64,000 nt of DNA from Streptomyces hygroscopicus (GTDB lineage Bacteria > Actinomycetota > Actinomycetes > Streptomycetales > Streptomycetaceae). Below are positions 15,950-24,505 of this stretch, one piece after another. Position 1 is the stretch's first letter. Every line of letters starts with the position of its first letter. The notes under the pieces were generated by a model that did not search any database, was not told the DNA's origin, and saw only the letters and a list, made by a program, of their open reading frames with translations. A program made the translations under genes and the position numbers. The stretch covers positions 62,001 to 126,000 of the forward strand of contig NZ_LBMW01000022.1 of the NCBI RefSeq assembly GCF_026168105.1. Direction: 5' to 3'.

Positions 15950-15981
15950 CGGCCCCGGCAGCTTCCCCCGTGCCGGGGCCG
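15950..15981 (+). terminator. strong hairpin between PAS gene and narK
   Basis: A perfect 11-bp stem: CGGCCCCGGCA (15950-15960) with TGCCGGGGCCG (15971-15981), and a ten-base loop. It separates the carrier/P450 operon from the nitrate genes. The narK ribosome site follows only 12 bases later, so any separate nitrate-module promoter must lie within or upstream of the hairpin, or expression depends on read-through. Confidence 0.65.
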
Positions 15982-16004
15982 GGTCCCTTACGAAAGGAGA
16001 TGAG

Positions 16005-17363
16005 GTGAAGCGGCATCAAGGCTGGCTGACGGACTGGAACCCGGAAGACGAGGACGTCTGGGCTGCCGGAGGACACAAGGTAGCTCGCCGGAACCTGTTC
16101 TACTCCGTGGCCTCGGAGCACGTCGCGTTCTCGGTGTGGACGCTGTGGTCCGTGCTGGCCCTGTTCATGTCGCCCGAAAGCGGGCTGAACCTCGACCCCA
16201 GTCAGAAGTTCCTGCTCGTCACCACCCCGACCCTCGTGGGCGCGTTGCTGCGGCTGCCGTACAGCTACGCCGTGACCCGCATGGGAGGCCGGAACTGGAC
16301 CGTGCTGGCCACCCTCGCGCTGCTCGTGCCGACGGCGCTCGCGACCTGGCTGATCCAGCAGCCCGGCACCCCGCTGTGGGCACTCGTCGCCGTGGCAGCC
16401 CTGGCCGGGATCGGCGGCGGCAACTTCGCCTCCTCCATGACCAACGTCACCGCGTTCTACCCCCAGCGGCACCAAGGCTGGGCGCTCGGCCTGAACGCCG
16501 GCGGCGGCAACCTGGGCGTGGCGGTGGTACAGCTGCTCGGCCTGGCCGTGGCGACACTCTACGGCGTCCGCCACCCTGCTTACATCGCATGCATCTACCT
16601 GCCGGTCATCGTCATCACGGCGGTGATGTGCGGCCGGTACATGGACAACGTGGCCGCCGTCCGCACGCCGCCCGGCGCACAGCGGGAAGCCGCCCGCACC
16701 GGGCACACCTGGCTGATCTCAGCCTTGTACGTGGGCACCTTCGGTTCCTTCATCGGCTACGGGTTCGCGTTCGGGCTGGTGCTGCAGAACCAGTTCGGCG
16801 CAACCCCGGTGCAGGCCGTCTCCTACACCTTCCTCGGGCCGCTGCTCGGCTCACTCACCCGCCCCCTCGGCGGCCGGCTCGCCGACCGGTGCGGAGCGGC
16901 CCGCGTCACGTTCTGGACGTTCCTGGCCATGGCCGCCGGAACCGGCGTCCTCGTCGTCGCCGCCACCTGGCAGCAATTCGGGCTGTTCGTTGCGGGGTTC
17001 GTCACGCTGTTCGTGCTCAGCGGCATCGGTAACGGCTCCACGTACAAGCTGATCCCGGTCGTCTTCGCCGCCAAGGCCGAACAAGAGGTCACCGCCGGGG
17101 CGGACGCATCCGAAGCGTTCGCCCGCCAGCGTCGCCTGGCCGGAGCGGTCATCGCCATCGCGGGAGCGGTCGGCGCGGTCGGCGGCGCGGCCATCAACTT
17201 TGCGTTCAAGCTCTCCTACAGCGGCCACCACGCCTCCGGTATCCCGGCGTTCTGCGCGTTCATCGGCTACTACGCCGCATGCATGTTGCTGCTGCGGGCC
17301 GTCTACCTGCGCAAGCCCACCGCGCAGCGGGCCGCGGCCGACCGGGAGCGAGCGCGTGTCTGA
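16005..17363 (+). CDS. narK: nitrate/nitrite MFS transporter (NarK type)
   Basis: A 452-residue major-facilitator protein with the nitrate signatures: GIGGGNFASSMTNVTAFYP in helix 5 and GNGSTYKLIPVVFAAKAEQE in the second half, both nitrate-signature glycine runs, plus the substrate arginine region LRLPYSYAVTRMGG. It imports nitrate and/or exports nitrite. The start is GTG at 16005 behind AAAGGAG. The stop overlaps the nitrate reductase start (8 bases), so the two are coupled and NarK feeds that enzyme. The C-terminus is shortened compared with some NarK proteins. The call is secure; the direction and ion (nitrate in versus nitrite out) is not. Confidence 0.88.
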   Translation: MKRHQGWLTDWNPEDEDVWAAGGHKVARRNLFYSVASEHVAFSVWTLWSVLALFMSPESGLNLDPSQKFLLVTTPTLVGALLRLPYSYAVTRMGGRNWTVLATLALLVPTALATWLIQQPGTPLWALVAVAALAGIGGGNFASSMTNVTAFYPQRHQGWALGLNAGGGNLGVAVVQLLGLAVATLYGVRHPAYIACIYLPVIVITAVMCGRYMDNVAAVRTPPGAQREAARTGHTWLISALYVGTFGSFIGYGFAFGLVLQNQFGATPVQAVSYTFLGPLLGSLTRPLGGRLADRCGAARVTFWTFLAMAAGTGVLVVAATWQQFGLFVAGFVTLFVLSGIGNGSTYKLIPVVFAAKAEQEVTAGADASEAFARQRRLAGAVIAIAGAVGAVGGAAINFAFKLSYSGHHASGIPAFCAFIGYYAACMLLLRAVYLRKPTAQRAAADRERARV

Positions 17364-19449
17364 CCTGCCCATACTCGCCGCGGAAACCGACACCCACTGC
17401 CCATATTGTGCGTTGCAGTGCGGCACCCGCCTGCAAGGTGACCGGGAGATCGGCGTCAAGGTGCAGCCGCTGGCGGGCTTTCCGGTGAATGCCGGCCGAC
17501 TGTGCCAGAAGGGCTGGACCGCCCCGGAGCTGCTGCACACCCCCGACCGGCTCACCAGCCCGCTGCTGCGGCAGGGGGACCAACTGGTGCCGGTCGGCTG
17601 GGAGCAGGCCCTGGGCGTGGTTGCCCGTCGGCTCCGTACCCTGCGAGCCCAGCATGGTCCCGACGTGGTCGGGGTCTTCGGCGGTGGCGGCCTGACCAAC
17701 GAGAAGGCGTACCTGCTGGGCAAGTTCGCTCGCGTGGCGCTGGGCACCAGCCAGATCGACTACAACGGCCGCTGGTGCATGTCGTCGGCGGCTGCCGCGG
17801 GGAACGCCGCGTTCGGCATCGACCGGGGCCTGCCGTTCCCCGTCACCGACCTGCAGGAGGCGCAGGTGGTGCTGCTGGCCGGCGCCAATCCTGCCGAGAC
17901 GATGCCGCCGCTGATGCAGCACCTGGAGCGCGCGGATCTGATCGTGCTGGACCCGCGCCGCACACCCACCGCGCAGCGTGCCGCGCTGCACCTGCAACCC
18001 GTCCCCGGCACTGACCTCGCCCTGGCGCTGGGGCTGCTGCACGCCGTCCTCGAGGACGGGCCAGCGGACAAGAGCTACATCCAGCAGCGCACGCACGGCT
18101 TCCCGGAGGTGGCCGCCTCCGTGGGGGAGTGGTGGCCGGAGCGCACCGAGCAGGTCACCGGTGTTCCGGCCCATGACATCCGCCGTGCGGCACGGCTGCT
18201 GGCCCAGGCCGAGCGGGCCTACGTACTGACCGGGCGGGGCGTCGAACAGCAGTCCAAAGGCACTGACACCGCGCAGGCGTTCATCAACCTGGCGCTCGCG
18301 CTCGGGCTTCCCGGGCGCCCCGGCAGCGGCTACGGCTGCCTCACCGGCCAGGGCAACGGGCAAGGCGGACGGGAGCACGGTCAGAAGGCCGACCAGCTGG
18401 CCGGCTACCGCTCCATCACCGACCCGGAGGCCCGCGCGCATGTCGCCGCCGTGTGGGGCATCCGTCCACAGGAGCTCCCCGGCGCGGGCCGCAGCGCATT
18501 CGAGATGCTGGATGCCCTCGGCACCCCGGAGGGACCTCGCGCGCTGCTGGTGTTCGGCTCCAACCCCATCGTGTCCGCACCGCACTCCGCCCGGATCGAG
18601 GAGCGGTTGGCGGCACTGGACCTGCTGGTAGTGGCGGACTTCGTACTCTCGGAGACCGCCCAAGCGGCCGACGTGGTGCTGCCGGTCACCCAATGGGCCG
18701 AAGAAGACGGCACCCTTACCAACCTCGAGGGCCGCGTCCTGCGGCGACGCGCCCTGCTGCCGCCGCCACCTGGCGTCAGGAGCGACCTGGAGGTCATCCG
18801 CGACCTGGCCATCCGGCTCGGGCAGCCCCCGCACCGCTTCCCCGACTCGCCCGAGGCCGTCTTCGACGAGCTCCGCGCAGCCTCCGCCGGCGGCAGGGCC
18901 GACTACGCAGGAGTCACCTATGAGCGCCTGGAGGCCGGCGAAGCCCTGCACTGGCCCTGTCCCGCTGAGGACCATCCCGGCACGCCACGCCTGTTCACCG
19001 ACCGGTTCGCGCACGCGGACGGCCGCGCGCGGTTCGTCCCGGTCACCTACCGCGAGGCCGCGGAAGACCTGAGCAATCAGTACCCGCTGTATGCCACGAC
19101 GGGCCGGGTGCTGGCTCAGTATCAGACGGGCGCCCAGACGCGCCGCATCCGAGAACTCAACGACGCAGCGCCGCAGGCATTCGTCCAGGTGCACCCGGAC
19201 ACCGCCGCCCGCCACGGCCTCACCGACGACACACCGGCCCGCGTCACCTCCGCACGCGGCAGCCTGACCGCACCGGTCCGCACCGACCCCGCCATGCGGC
19301 TGGACACGGTGTTCGTGCCGTTCCACTACACGGGAGACGGCCGCGCCAACGCCCTCACCAATCCGGCAATCGACCCACGCAGCGGCATGCCGGAATTCAA
19401 AGTCGCCGCCGTCCGCCTAGAACCAGCAGAAGAGGAACCAGCAGCGTGA
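17356..19449 (+). CDS. nasC: assimilatory-type nitrate reductase, molybdopterin catalytic subunit
   Basis: A 697-residue Mo-bis-MGD oxidoreductase. The N-terminal [4Fe-4S] site is HCPYCALQCG with the fourth cysteine in GRLCQKGW. The Mo-binding region contains YNGRWCMSSAAAAGNAAFG with the cysteine that ligates Mo in this group. GYGCLTGQGNGQGGREHG is the nucleotide loop of NasA/NasC/NarB enzymes, and the C-terminal beta barrel has VFVPFHYTGDGRANALTNPAIDP. It reduces nitrate to nitrite in the cytoplasm. The C-terminal [2Fe-2S] BFD domain of long NasC-type enzymes is absent, but a BFD domain occurs in the next gene. A nitrite reductase is not found in the window, so nitrite would accumulate, be exported by NarK, or be used. 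Start is GTG at 17356. Confidence 0.88.
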   Translation: MSDLPILAAETDTHCPYCALQCGTRLQGDREIGVKVQPLAGFPVNAGRLCQKGWTAPELLHTPDRLTSPLLRQGDQLVPVGWEQALGVVARRLRTLRAQHGPDVVGVFGGGGLTNEKAYLLGKFARVALGTSQIDYNGRWCMSSAAAAGNAAFGIDRGLPFPVTDLQEAQVVLLAGANPAETMPPLMQHLERADLIVLDPRRTPTAQRAALHLQPVPGTDLALALGLLHAVLEDGPADKSYIQQRTHGFPEVAASVGEWWPERTEQVTGVPAHDIRRAARLLAQAERAYVLTGRGVEQQSKGTDTAQAFINLALALGLPGRPGSGYGCLTGQGNGQGGREHGQKADQLAGYRSITDPEARAHVAAVWGIRPQELPGAGRSAFEMLDALGTPEGPRALLVFGSNPIVSAPHSARIEERLAALDLLVVADFVLSETAQAADVVLPVTQWAEEDGTLTNLEGRVLRRRALLPPPPGVRSDLEVIRDLAIRLGQPPHRFPDSPEAVFDELRAASAGGRADYAGVTYERLEAGEALHWPCPAEDHPGTPRLFTDRFAHADGRARFVPVTYREAAEDLSNQYPLYATTGRVLAQYQTGAQTRRIRELNDAAPQAFVQVHPDTAARHGLTDDTPARVTSARGSLTAPVRTDPAMRLDTVFVPFHYTGDGRANALTNPAIDPRSGMPEFKVAAVRLEPAEEEPAA

Positions 19450-20324
19450 CCGCCCCCCTTGATCCGGCCGCTCTCACGTGCACAACCGGCGCCGCAGGCG
19501 TCGTCCCCATCCGCACGGTTGAGGACTGCGCCACCCTCACACCCAAGGTCGCGCTGGTGCTGGGGGACGGCGCGCTCGCGGTGGAGGCCGCCAGCGCCCT
19601 CGCTACGCGCGGCGTGCGCACCGGCCTGGTCTGCACCGCCCCGCGGCCCCTGTACCACGCGCTGGGCGAGGTGGCGAGCCGCATGGTCACCGCCCACCTG
19701 GAAGACGCGGGCATCACCGTCCTGGGCGGCGCGCAGCCCACCCGTTGCTCCGACGGCGTGCTGCACCTTGCGGACGGCAGCGACCTGCCCGCCGACGCGC
19801 TCATCGTCGCCGGCCAAGCCACCGGGCCGGGCGAACAACTACGGCTGCGTAGCGCCTTGGTGGACGTCGCCGTCCTCGGAGAACCGGACGCGGCCGAGCA
19901 TCCCGGCACCCGGCAGATCACTCTCACCGACCCCCGTCACCAGCGCTACGCCCAGCTCACCATCAACGACCACAAGATCATCGCGGGAGTCCTGGTGGGA
20001 CTGCCGCAGGCCATCGCAACGCTCGGGCTGCTGCACCGACGCGGCCAGTACCTGCCTGCCGACCGCCTCGGGCTGCTGCTCGACCTGCCGCCGCGCCCAT
20101 GCTCCACCGACACCGCGCCGCCGCTTCAGGACGCGGTGATCTGCCTGTGCAACAACGTCACTCGCCGCGCGCTCGCCGCCGCGTGGCGATCCGGTGCCCG
20201 TACCCAATCCGCGCTCGCCACAGCGACGCGGGCCGGCACCGGCTGCGGCGGCTGCGGTCCAGCGGTTCAGGAACTCTGCGGCATTTGGGCCGACGAACGT
20301 CAGGCACAGGAGGCGGCGGCATGA
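19446..20324 (+). CDS. NAD-binding/BFD [2Fe-2S] electron-transfer protein of the nitrate module
   Basis: A 292-residue protein overlapping the reductase stop (ATGA-type, 4 bases). The N-terminal half has a single Rossmann segment (VALVLGDGALAVEAASALATRG) resembling the NAD-binding part of NirB-type flavoproteins, without the FAD GxGxxG loop in front. The C-terminal 60 residues are a BFD-like [2Fe-2S] domain with four cysteines (VICLCNNVT and GTGCGGC). It looks like the complement of the following flavoprotein: one gene carries the FAD part, the other NAD-binding/FeS parts. It would pass electrons from NAD(P)H/FAD to the nitrate reductase. I infer a split version of the usual electron-transfer subunit; the alternative is a decayed gene, but coupling and intact cysteines argue against this. 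Confidence 0.7.
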   Translation: MTAPLDPAALTCTTGAAGVVPIRTVEDCATLTPKVALVLGDGALAVEAASALATRGVRTGLVCTAPRPLYHALGEVASRMVTAHLEDAGITVLGGAQPTRCSDGVLHLADGSDLPADALIVAGQATGPGEQLRLRSALVDVAVLGEPDAAEHPGTRQITLTDPRHQRYAQLTINDHKIIAGVLVGLPQAIATLGLLHRRGQYLPADRLGLLLDLPPRPCSTDTAPPLQDAVICLCNNVTRRALAAAWRSGARTQSALATATRAGTGCGGCGPAVQELCGIWADERQAQEAAA

Positions 20325-21517
20325 TGCGCACGCTGATGATCGCCGGATATGGCATGGCCGGCCACCGCCTGGCCGAAGAAGTCCTGGCCCTTGATGCGGA
20401 CGAGGAGTGGCGCATCGTCATCCTGGGAGAAGAGCTGTACCCCGCCTACGACCGCGTGTGCCTGTCCGGATACCTGGACGGTAGGAGCCGCGCCGACCTC
20501 ATGCTCCCGGGGCGCGACTTCCTTCAGCATCCCCGGGCGCAGTTGTGGTTGGGCTGCCCGGCCGTGGGCGGAGATCCGGCGTCGCGGACCGTGCGGACCG
20601 CTGACGGCTCCTGCCTGACCTACGACGCGCTCGTCCTCGCCACGGGCTCACGCCCGTTCGTGCCGCCCGTGCCCGGCCACGACCTGCCCGGCTGTTTCGT
20701 GTACCGCACCTTCGACGACCTCGACGCCATCCGTGCCCACGCCCGGCCCGGCAGGAACGGCGTCGTGGTCGGCGGTGGCCTGCTCGGCCTGGAAGCCGCC
20801 AACGCCCTGCGGCTCCTCGGGATGACGCCACACGTGGTGGAGACCGGACCGCACCTGATGCCCGCGCAGCTGGACAGGGGAGCAGCCGCAGTGCTGCACC
20901 GGCACGTCACCGGCCTCGGCGTCGCGGTGCACTGCGGCACCGCCACCGTCAGCATCGACTCGCACCCAGCCAGGACCGTACGTTCCGTCACCCTGTCCAA
21001 CGGCACGGTCATCGACACGCCGCTGGTCATCTTTGCTGCTGGGGTACGGCCCCGTGACGACCTTGCCACCGCTCTCGGCCTGGAGCGCGCGGACCGCGGC
21101 GGCTTCCTCACCGACAAGCTGTGCCGCACCAGCGCGCCGCAAGTGTGGGCTGTCGGGGACTGCGCGGCGGTGGGGGGCCGTTGCTACGGCCTGGTCGCCC
21201 CCGGCTATCGCATGGCCGGCAGCGTCGCCCGGCAGGTCCTCGGCCTGGAGGCGGAGCCACTGGAGGACATCGACACCTCCACCACGCTCAAGCTCCTCGG
21301 CATCAACGTCGCCACCTTCGGCGCCACCGGCCACCAGGGCGCCATGGAGGCTGCGTTCGCCGAGGACACCCGCTATGCCAAGGCCGTATTCGACGCCGAT
21401 ACGGGCGTGCTGCTCGGCGGGATCCTCGCCGGAAACACCGGCACCCCCACCACCCTCCAGCCCTTCATCGGCCGGCAGCCGCCCGCCGACCTGGAACAAC
21501 TCCTCCTCCCTGCATAA
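20321..21517 (+). CDS. FAD-dependent NAD(P)H oxidoreductase of the nitrate module (NirB N-terminal-like)
   Basis: A 398-residue flavoprotein. FAD site GYGMAGHRLAEEVLALD; NAD site VVVGGGLLGLEAANAL; ATGS at LVLATGSRPF; and the second FAD motif VWAVGDCAAVGG with the conserved Asp. This is the flavin/pyridine-nucleotide part of NirB/NasB-type proteins, cut before the sirohaem portion. It would reduce the BFD protein at 19,446 and through it the nitrate reductase. It overlaps the upstream stop (ATGA at 20321). A clear paralogue, alike along nearly the full length, lies on the opposite strand at 28,880-30,106. No sirohaem-binding cysteines exist here, so it is not a nitrite reductase. Confidence 0.85.
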   Translation: MMRTLMIAGYGMAGHRLAEEVLALDADEEWRIVILGEELYPAYDRVCLSGYLDGRSRADLMLPGRDFLQHPRAQLWLGCPAVGGDPASRTVRTADGSCLTYDALVLATGSRPFVPPVPGHDLPGCFVYRTFDDLDAIRAHARPGRNGVVVGGGLLGLEAANALRLLGMTPHVVETGPHLMPAQLDRGAAAVLHRHVTGLGVAVHCGTATVSIDSHPARTVRSVTLSNGTVIDTPLVIFAAGVRPRDDLATALGLERADRGGFLTDKLCRTSAPQVWAVGDCAAVGGRCYGLVAPGYRMAGSVARQVLGLEAEPLEDIDTSTTLKLLGINVATFGATGHQGAMEAAFAEDTRYAKAVFDADTGVLLGGILAGNTGTPTTLQPFIGRQPPADLEQLLLPA

Positions 21518-21531
21518 GGAGCACCCCAACT

Positions 21532-22416
21532 ATGAAGACGATCGCGCTCATTGGGCTGGGTACCATGGGCTCCCCGATGGCCGTCAACCTCGCCAAGGCC
21601 GGATACACCGTCCACGGCTACAACCGCACCTCCGGCAAATCCGGTCCCCTCCTCAGCGCAGGCGGCCGGGAGGCGCCTTCCCTCAGTGAGGCCGTCAAGG
21701 CTGCGGACGTGGTGATCACGATGCTGCCGGACGTCCCGGAGGTCGAGCAGGTCGCCTACGCCCCCGACGGCATCCTCGCGAACGCGCCGCGCGGCACCCT
21801 GTGGATCGACATGTCCACCATCGACCCCCAGGCCGCCGTCAACCTCGCGCAAGCCGCAACCGACCGCGGCATCCGCACCCTGGACGCCCCCGTCGCAGGA
21901 GGCGAGGTCGGCGCCGTCGAAGGCACCCTGTCGATCATGGTCGGAGGGGAGGCGGAGGACTTCGAGGACGCCCTACCCGTCTTCCGGGCGATGGCGCGCA
22001 CGATCGTGCACTGTGGCGGCCACGGCATCGGCCAGACCGTCAAAGCCGCCAACCAGCTGATCGTCGCGGCCAACATCCAAGCCTGCGCCGAGGCCGTGGT
22101 CTTCCTGGAGAAGTCCGGCGTCGACCTGGAAGCCGCCCTCGATGTCCTCAACGGCGGCATGGCTGCGTCAACCGTGCTGACCCGGAAGAAGACCAACTTC
22201 CTCACCCGCGACTACGCCCCCAGCTTCGCCATGGCTCTGCACCACAAGGACATGGGCATCGCCACCCGCGCGGCCCGCGACGTCGGCGCGGCCATCCCCC
22301 TCGGCGCCACAGCCGCGCAGCTCATCGGGGCTGCCGTGGCCCGGGGTGACGGGAGCCTTGACCACAGCGCGCTGCTGCGGGGCGTGGAACTCCTCAGCGG
22401 CCACACCCAGCCGTAA
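21532..22416 (+). CDS. beta-hydroxyacid dehydrogenase, GlxR (tartronate-semialdehyde reductase)-like
   Basis: A 294-residue NAD(P)-dependent dehydrogenase of the 3-hydroxyisobutyrate/GlxR family. Cofactor loop LIGLGTMGSPMAVNLAKAG; substrate loop DAPVAGGEVGAVEGTLSIM; catalytic lysine in GQTVKAANQLI. The family reduces small semialdehydes such as tartronate, methylmalonate or succinate semialdehyde. It follows the flavoprotein by 14 bases with AAGGAG before its ATG and is the last gene before a strong hairpin, so it belongs to the operon. A three-carbon semialdehyde or hydroxy acid as a pathway intermediate would fit a diaminopropionate- or serine-derived route, but that is inference. Confidence 0.8.
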   Translation: MKTIALIGLGTMGSPMAVNLAKAGYTVHGYNRTSGKSGPLLSAGGREAPSLSEAVKAADVVITMLPDVPEVEQVAYAPDGILANAPRGTLWIDMSTIDPQAAVNLAQAATDRGIRTLDAPVAGGEVGAVEGTLSIMVGGEAEDFEDALPVFRAMARTIVHCGGHGIGQTVKAANQLIVAANIQACAEAVVFLEKSGVDLEAALDVLNGGMAASTVLTRKKTNFLTRDYAPSFAMALHHKDMGIATRAARDVGAAIPLGATAAQLIGAAVARGDGSLDHSALLRGVELLSGHTQP

Positions 22417-22478
22417 CGGAGAGCCGAGGATCGGCGTAGAGGTTGGGCTGAGGGCGTGATGTGCGGGTGATCCTGCAG

Positions 22479-22506
22479 CCGGGTCCGGACCCCGACCCGG
22501 ACCCGG
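22479..22506. terminator. bidirectional terminator between GlxR and AzlD genes
   Basis: CCGGGTCCGG (22479-22488) pairs perfectly with CCGGACCCGG (22497-22506), loop of eight. It lies in the 214-base gap between the convergent GlxR (+) and AzlD (-) genes and marks the right end of the nitrate/carrier region. Confidence 0.7.
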
Positions 22507-22630
22507 GTGGCGGAGGCTGACGTCAAACCCTGGTCAGGGACCGTCCTCACGCCCTTGGACCGGCGCCGCCGCCTGGTGGGCCAGGCGGTGTCCCCTGCGC
22601 CGCACAAGCCATGTCCCCGAACCGCGGGGT

Positions 22631-22942
22631 TCAGCCTGCCAGACCGCTCCAGCGGAGCACGGCGGCGGTGGCCGCCGCCAGTACGACCACGACCAAGAAC
22701 GGTGCTCGCCGCCAGAGGGCCACGCCGGCCACTGCAAGAGCAATGGCCCGGGCGTCGACGACGATTCTGTGGTGCACCGTGAATGTCTCGATGGCGATGA
22801 GCGCGCCGAGCAGGGCCACGGGGACCGCCTGAGCGACCCGGTCGATGACAGGGTGACTCAGTGCCCGTTCCGGCACGAGGAGCCCCACCAATTTGAGGCA
22901 GAAGCACGCCGCTACCGCTATGCCGATCCATACCCAGCTCAC
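22631..22942 (-). CDS. azlD: AzlD-family branched-chain amino acid export subunit
   Basis: A 103-residue membrane protein with three to four hydrophobic helices (IGIAVAACFCLKLVGLLVP, VALLGALIAIETF, AIALAVAGVALWRR, VVVLAAATAAVL). Its size, topology and pairing with AzlC identify it as AzlD. The two form an exporter for branched-chain amino acids and toxic analogues such as azaleucine. It starts at GTG 22942, overlapping the azlC stop (GTGA). It may be unrelated housekeeping, or an outlet for amino-acid-like product. Confidence 0.8.
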   Translation of the reverse strand: MSWVWIGIAVAACFCLKLVGLLVPERALSHPVIDRVAQAVPVALLGALIAIETFTVHHRIVVDARAIALAVAGVALWRRAPFLVVVVLAAATAAVLRWSGLAG

Positions 22943-23694
22943 GAGTTGACCTTCCTCCCATCCGAGGATTCGCCGGACACCCGCGCCTTTGCGTCCGGCC
23001 GGGGCGAGCGCTCTGCCGGAATCAGTAGAACCATCAAGGCCGCGGGGGCGGCGAGCACCACCGGGAGGCCTGATCCGGTCACAGTGGACGCACCCACCGC
23101 CACTACGCAGGACAGCAGGAAGACGAGTTGGTTTCCACGTTCGCGCAAACGAGGAGCCACGAGGGCCAGGAACGCGGCGGACGATGCCGCATCGAAGCCC
23201 AGGGACTTCGGATCGGTGAGCAGCGAGCCGGCCATCGCACCCGCGAAGGTTGCGAGGTTCCAGCACAGGAAGACCACCGTACCGGTTGACCAGTAGGCGA
23301 ACCGCGCCGACGCCGGTGAGGCCCCTCCGATCGCCATGGCGGTACTTTCATCGCTGATCAGGTGGGCGGTCGGCAGGACCCCGGCTCCACGAGGCCGGAG
23401 CAGTTTGGCCAGGCTCACCCCATAGAAGAGGTTCCGGATACCCAAAAGGCAAGCGGTCGCGGCCGCCGCTGCCCCGGTCCCCCCGGAGGCCAGGACTCCA
23501 ACGAGCGCAAGCTGGGACGAACCCCCGTACATCAGGAGCGACAGGGCCTGGGTCTGCCAGGCGCTGAGACCGGCCGATACCGCCATCGCCCCATACGACA
23601 ACCCGTACGTGCCGACGGCGACGCCGATCCCCACGGCATTCCGCAGGACGGCTGCGCGTTCCCGTCCGCTCCCCGGCATACGCCGCTCAACCAT
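22939..23694 (-). CDS. azlC: AzlC-family branched-chain amino acid export permease
   Basis: A 251-residue permease with AzlC signatures: YGLSYGAMAVSAGLSAWQTQALSLLMYGGSSQ broken into helices, CLLGIRNLFYGVSL, and LISDESTAMA. It works with the overlapping AzlD to export neutral amino acids. The start at 23694 is preferred because GGGGAAGG precedes it; a longer frame to 23724 has no ribosome site. It is divergent from the methyltransferase gene, with about 100 bases between that must hold both promoters. Confidence 0.85.
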   Translation of the reverse strand: MVERRMPGSGRERAAVLRNAVGIGVAVGTYGLSYGAMAVSAGLSAWQTQALSLLMYGGSSQLALVGVLASGGTGAAAAATACLLGIRNLFYGVSLAKLLRPRGAGVLPTAHLISDESTAMAIGGASPASARFAYWSTGTVVFLCWNLATFAGAMAGSLLTDPKSLGFDAASSAAFLALVAPRLRERGNQLVFLLSCVVAVGASTVTGSGLPVVLAAPAALMVLLIPAERSPRPDAKARVSGESSDGRKVNS

Positions 23695-23798
23695 TGCTGA
23701 CCTTCCCCTAGTTGTTGCACCCAAGACTCCAAGAGGCCTAGCGCTTGGTCAAGTTGGATGCCTATGATGCCGCATCAGAGTCAACTGAAGGAGCTGAA

Positions 23799-24467
23799 AT
23801 GACAAACGCAGCGACCTACGGCGAACTGCAGTACGGGTGGGAGAAGGCCTACCAGGAGCAAGAGGAGGGGCCGCTCTGGCAAGAAGACCCCATCCCGGTG
23901 ATCGCGGACGCGGTCGAGGCGCTCCGCCGGCGTCAGGCTCGCACAGTGGTCGATCTCGGCTGCGGCGACGGCCGCAACCTGGCGGCAGTGACCGAGGCCG
24001 GTTTCAACGCGCTGGGTGTCGACATCGCTCCCACCGGCCTGGCACACGCCCGCCGCGTCATCAAGCAGCGTTCGTTCCTCATGCGGTCCGACGCGACGAG
24101 CCTGCCTCTCGTCGATGCGTCGGTGGACGCCGTCACGTGCTTCGACGTCTTCGGCCAGGTACAGGATCCGACCGACCTGATCAGTGAGGCACGGCGCATC
24201 ATCGCGCCGGGAGGCGTGTTCATCACCAATGCCTTCACCCTGGAGGACGGCACATACGGCGAGGGAGAGGAGATAGCCCCGCACACCTTCGCCTACAAGG
24301 ACACGCTCTTCCGCTACTACCCCGAGGACGAGATCCGCATCCTGTTCGCCGACTGGGACCTCCATGAACTCCGCCGGGTGTCCTGGGACGACCCGCCGCA
24401 CGGTGACTTCAGGCCGTACCCCCACACCCACGACAACTGGGTGGTGTACGCGAGCCCGAAGAACTAG
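23799..24467 (+). CDS. SAM-dependent methyltransferase
   Basis: A 222-residue class I methyltransferase. Motif I VVDLGCGDGRNLA binds the SAM carboxypropyl group; motif II is ALGVDIAPTGLA; the post-I acidic loop is SDATSLPLVDASVDAVTCFDVF; motif III is RRIIAPGGVFI. The substrate is unknown. Opening residues (YGELQYGWEKAYQEQEEGPLW) are like the SAM/TehB-type small-molecule methyltransferases. The ATG at 23799 is behind GAAGGAG, and TATGAT at 23763-23768 may be its -10. It begins the diaminopropionate cassette, whose next gene starts 38 bases after its stop. Confidence 0.82.
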   Translation: MTNAATYGELQYGWEKAYQEQEEGPLWQEDPIPVIADAVEALRRRQARTVVDLGCGDGRNLAAVTEAGFNALGVDIAPTGLAHARRVIKQRSFLMRSDATSLPLVDASVDAVTCFDVFGQVQDPTDLISEARRIIAPGGVFITNAFTLEDGTYGEGEEIAPHTFAYKDTLFRYYPEDEIRILFADWDLHELRRVSWDDPPHGDFRPYPHTHDNWVVYASPKN

Positions 24468-24505
24468 GGTCCTCCGAACTCGGCGGCACGCAGATCGGAT
24501 ACGTA

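Noticed and set aside
17260..19326. Minus-strand open frame of about 690 codons
   Set aside because: Shadow of the nitrate reductase gene.
16005..21517. Respiratory (NarGHJI) or ordinary assimilatory nitrate operon
   Set aside because: NarGHJI subunits are absent, and the sirohaem nitrite reductase expected for assimilation is missing from the window, so neither label is safe.
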